A stretch of DNA of 7,059 bases from Bacteroidales bacterium (GTDB lineage: Bacteria; Bacteroidota; Bacteroidia; Bacteroidales; Marinilabiliaceae), in NCBI GenBank assembly GCA_004552385.1, contig SFOL01000089.1, positions 1-7,059 on the forward strand. Reading direction: 5' to 3'. The notes below the pieces were generated by a model, which worked only from the letters and a program-made list of their open reading frames with translations, was not told the DNA's origin and did not search any database. The position numbers and the translations under genes are program-made. How positions within the stretch are numbered: the first letter of the stretch is position 1; the number at the start of each line of letters is the position of its first letter. Of the stretch, positions 6,042-7,059 are shown piece after piece.

Positions 6042-6064
6042 GCGCACCCTTGCGGGTGCCGCAC
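6033..6064 (+). promoter_or_regulatory. Compound hairpin overlapping the divIC stop codon
   Basis: The outer arms GTGCGG (6033-6038) and CCGCAC (6059-6064) pair perfectly. Inside them CACCC (6045-6049) pairs with GGGTG (6054-6058) around a TTGC loop, leaving a one-sided bulge that holds the TAG stop (6039-6041). There is no U-tract after it, so it is more likely an mRNA processing, stability or attenuation element than an ordinary terminator. It separates divIC from the gene at 6092. Confidence 0.45.
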
Positions 6065-6091
6065 GCAAGTTCTCAACCCGGATATTTTCAT

Positions 6092-6406
6092 ATGGAGACA
6101 AAATCAGACATACTAACCCTGGCGGCAATGTCCGCCGGGGTCATCGGCGCGGTGGCTTTCTGCGCCGGAGCCACAATAGGGTGGTGCGGGGTCCTCGCCT
6201 GCGGCCTGCTCCTCTTCTTCCTCCGCCTCAGGGGCAGGATGGGCGAGGACGACTTCCGCCAGAAACGGATCCTGTCAATCCTCATGTTCAGCGCCGTCGC
6301 ACTTTGCGCCGCGGCGTACCTGATGATGGAGGGCAAAAGATACTGGCTCCTGCCGCTCATGATTTCCGCATGCGTTGAGTTCTATTCGAGCTTCCGTCTC
6401 AAGTAG
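6092..6406 (+). CDS. Small conserved-looking integral membrane protein, function unknown
   Basis: From the ATG at 6092 this is 104 residues. An in-frame TTG at 6050 would add 14 residues, but it lies in the loop of the preceding hairpin, so the ATG is preferred. Four hydrophobic segments are visible: about 7-24, 27-45 (GWCGVLACGLLLFFL), 59-77 and 83-98 (WLLPLMISACVEFYSSF). A basic and acidic loop (RLRGRMGEDDFRQKR) lies between helices 2 and 3 and a short RLK tail ends the protein. There is no signal peptide cleavage site and no catalytic motif. I do not recognise a named family. It lies 50 nt downstream of divIC on the same strand and may share its transcript, so a role at the envelope or in division is possible but only from context. 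Confidence 0.7.
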   Translation: METKSDILTLAAMSAGVIGAVAFCAGATIGWCGVLACGLLLFFLRLRGRMGEDDFRQKRILSILMFSAVALCAAAYLMMEGKRYWLLPLMISACVEFYSSFRLK

Positions 6407-6470
6407 TTTCGAGGTGGCCGCGGCATCCCAAAAAAGATACTAAATTCTTTTTTTATTGATAGTTAGGCAT

Positions 6471-6478
6471 TATCTTTG
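6471..6478 (+). promoter_or_regulatory. Promoter -7 element of the HU gene
   Basis: TATCTTTG is a perfect TAnnTTTG, followed by CA and preceded by an A/T-rich stretch (6441-6460). No clear TTG sits at 17-23 bp upstream; only a T-run (6448-6454) covers the -33 position. Transcription would begin near 6481 and give a leader of about 69 nt, the last third of which is A-rich, as is usual before Bacteroidota starts. Confidence 0.6.
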
Positions 6479-6549
6479 CACCGCTTTACGGTAGTGAGAT
6501 GCCATAAGCGCAAAAAATCGAACTAAACCATTAAGATAAATTTACTGAG

Positions 6550-6843
6550 ATGACTAAAGCAGACATCGTCAACGAGATTGCCAAGAACACCGGTGTCGAG
6601 AAAGTCGCGGTCCAGAAGACCGTCGAGGCTTTTATGGAGACCATCAAGGCGTCACTCGTCAACGGCGAAAGCGTTTTCCTCCGAGGCTTCGGCAGCTTCG
6701 TCACGCGCAAGCGCGCCGAGAAGACAGCCCGCAACATCACCAAAGGCATTGCCATTACCATCCCCGAGCACTCTATTCCGTCCTTCAAGCCCGCAAAGGT
6801 CTTCATGAGCGAGGTCAAGGACAGCAAGAATATCAAGAAATAA
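6550..6843 (+). CDS. HU-family nucleoid DNA-binding protein
   Basis: A 97-residue protein of the HU/IHF fold. MTKADIVNEIA opens the first helix, VQKTVEAFMETIKASL forms the helical dimer core, and GESVFLRGFGSF (59-70 region) carries the conserved GFGSF turn. The beta-arm has ARNITKGIAITIPEHSIPSFKPAK with the intercalating-type Pro, and the protein ends in a Lys-rich tail. It binds and bends DNA without strong sequence preference. It has its own promoter (6471). A gene for a very basic 28-aa peptide starts 31 nt after its stop. In Bacteroidota an HU gene of this type often stands shortly before the ribonuclease E/G gene, which would lie just past the right edge; that expectation is from memory of the group, not seen here. 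Confidence 0.93.
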   Translation: MTKADIVNEIAKNTGVEKVAVQKTVEAFMETIKASLVNGESVFLRGFGSFVTRKRAEKTARNITKGIAITIPEHSIPSFKPAKVFMSEVKDSKNIKK

Positions 6844-6874
6844 CTGATTGTCTAACCTTTAAAAACACCTTTAT

Positions 6875-6961
6875 ATGCCAAGCGGTAAGAAGAGGAAGCG
6901 CCACAAGATGGCTACGCACAAGCGTAAGAAGAGACTGAGAAAGAATAGGCATAAGCACTAA
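6875..6961 (+). CDS. 28-aa extremely basic peptide, possible ribosomal protein (bL38-like)
   Basis: ATG at 6875 to TAA at 6959-6961 encodes 28 residues. Seventeen are Lys or Arg, five are His, and none is acidic. It begins MPSGKKRKRHKMATHKRKKR and ends NRHKH. The region directly upstream is A/T-rich, as expected for a Bacteroidota start. Such composition at such length is typical of tiny ribosomal proteins that thread into rRNA. A novel protein named bL38 was reported in the Flavobacterium johnsoniae ribosome structure, and this peptide could be its counterpart, but I cannot compare sequences here. Alternatives are a nucleoid-associated peptide working with HU, or an RNA chaperone. I regard the gene as real because the ORF is compact, begins 31 nt after HU and is followed by a terminator-like hairpin. 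Its function is inferred. Confidence 0.7.
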   Translation: MPSGKKRKRHKMATHKRKKRLRKNRHKH

Positions 6962-6993
6962 AATGCTGGCTTAAGCTCAACTTAATCTTTAAT

Positions 6994-7018
6994 CCGCCAC
7001 CGACTGGGTCTCTGGCGG
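6994..7018 (+). promoter_or_regulatory. Weak hairpin downstream of the 28-aa peptide gene
   Basis: CCGCCA (6994-6999) can pair with TGGCGG (7013-7018) over a 13-nt loop. A competing register CACCG (6998-7002) with CGGTG (7016-7020) shares bases with the first, so the two exclude each other. It lies directly before the strong hairpin at 7021. It could be part of an untranslated leader for the next gene or a chance fold. Confidence 0.3.
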
Positions 7019-7020
7019 TG

Positions 7021-7051
7021 CAAACAGAAAGCCCTCTGAGCTTTCTGTTTG
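7021..7051 (+). terminator. 12-bp perfect hairpin, probable terminator after the HU and basic-peptide genes
   Basis: CAAACAGAAAGC (7021-7032) pairs without mismatch with GCTTTCTGTTTG (7040-7051) around a 7-nt loop (CCTCTGA) and is followed by TTTGTAAA. The T-rich right arm plus tail fits an intrinsic terminator for the plus-strand HU and 28-aa genes, although the tail is not a clean U-run. If the gene beyond the edge is on the same strand, this could instead be an attenuator. Confidence 0.6.
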
Positions 7052-7059
7052 TTTGTAAA

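Noticed and set aside
1..7059. CRISPR array, tRNA or rRNA gene, insertion sequence
   Set aside because: I saw no regularly spaced repeats, no cloverleaf or rRNA-like segment and no transposase or terminal inverted repeats.

Overview
The window reads as chromosomal DNA of a fairly GC-rich member of the Bacteroidales (Bacteroidota). The signs are the HU-type protein, an LytM peptidase and a DivIC protein with typical Bacteroidota sequence, promoters of the TAnnTTTG(CA) type, A-rich leaders in place of Shine-Dalgarno sites, and strong G/C bias at third codon positions. That bias creates long spurious antisense ORFs. Genus cannot be fixed from this sequence.

Layout. (1) 1-474, minus strand: a 65-aa hypothetical protein followed 5 nt later by an XRE-type helix-turn-helix protein that runs off the left edge. 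The pair has a toxin-antitoxin-like arrangement, with a perfect dyad just upstream. (2) 511-559: a probable intrinsic terminator closing the next minus-strand operon. (3) 622-2789, minus strand: a four-gene operon, in transcription order cytidylate-kinase-like protein, LrgA, LrgB, nitroreductase. Gene spacings are 11 nt, an 8-nt overlap and 14 nt. (4) 2790-3072: a divergent intergenic region with two good plus-strand promoters and a 15-codon upstream ORF that overlaps the next start by ATGA. (5) 3073-4638, plus strand: a lipoprotein SGNH esterase resembling rhamnogalacturonan acetylesterases, with beta-rich C-terminal modules. (6) 4751-6406, plus strand: a cell-division-like cluster made of a membrane-anchored M23/LytM endopeptidase, a DivIC/FtsB protein 1 nt downstream, and a small four-helix membrane protein. 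A compound hairpin sits over the divIC stop codon. (7) 6471-7051: an HU-family protein with its own promoter, a 28-aa extremely basic peptide that may be a ribosomal protein, and a 12-bp perfect hairpin.

The genes serve separate roles: envelope or metabolite transport with redox chemistry (LrgAB operon), pectin side-chain deacetylation (SGNH lipoprotein), septal peptidoglycan work (M23-DivIC) and nucleoid or ribosome structure (HU and the basic peptide). The least explained parts are the pair at the left edge, the upstream ORF before the esterase, the kinase-like protein with an altered nucleotide-binding segment, and the 28-aa peptide.
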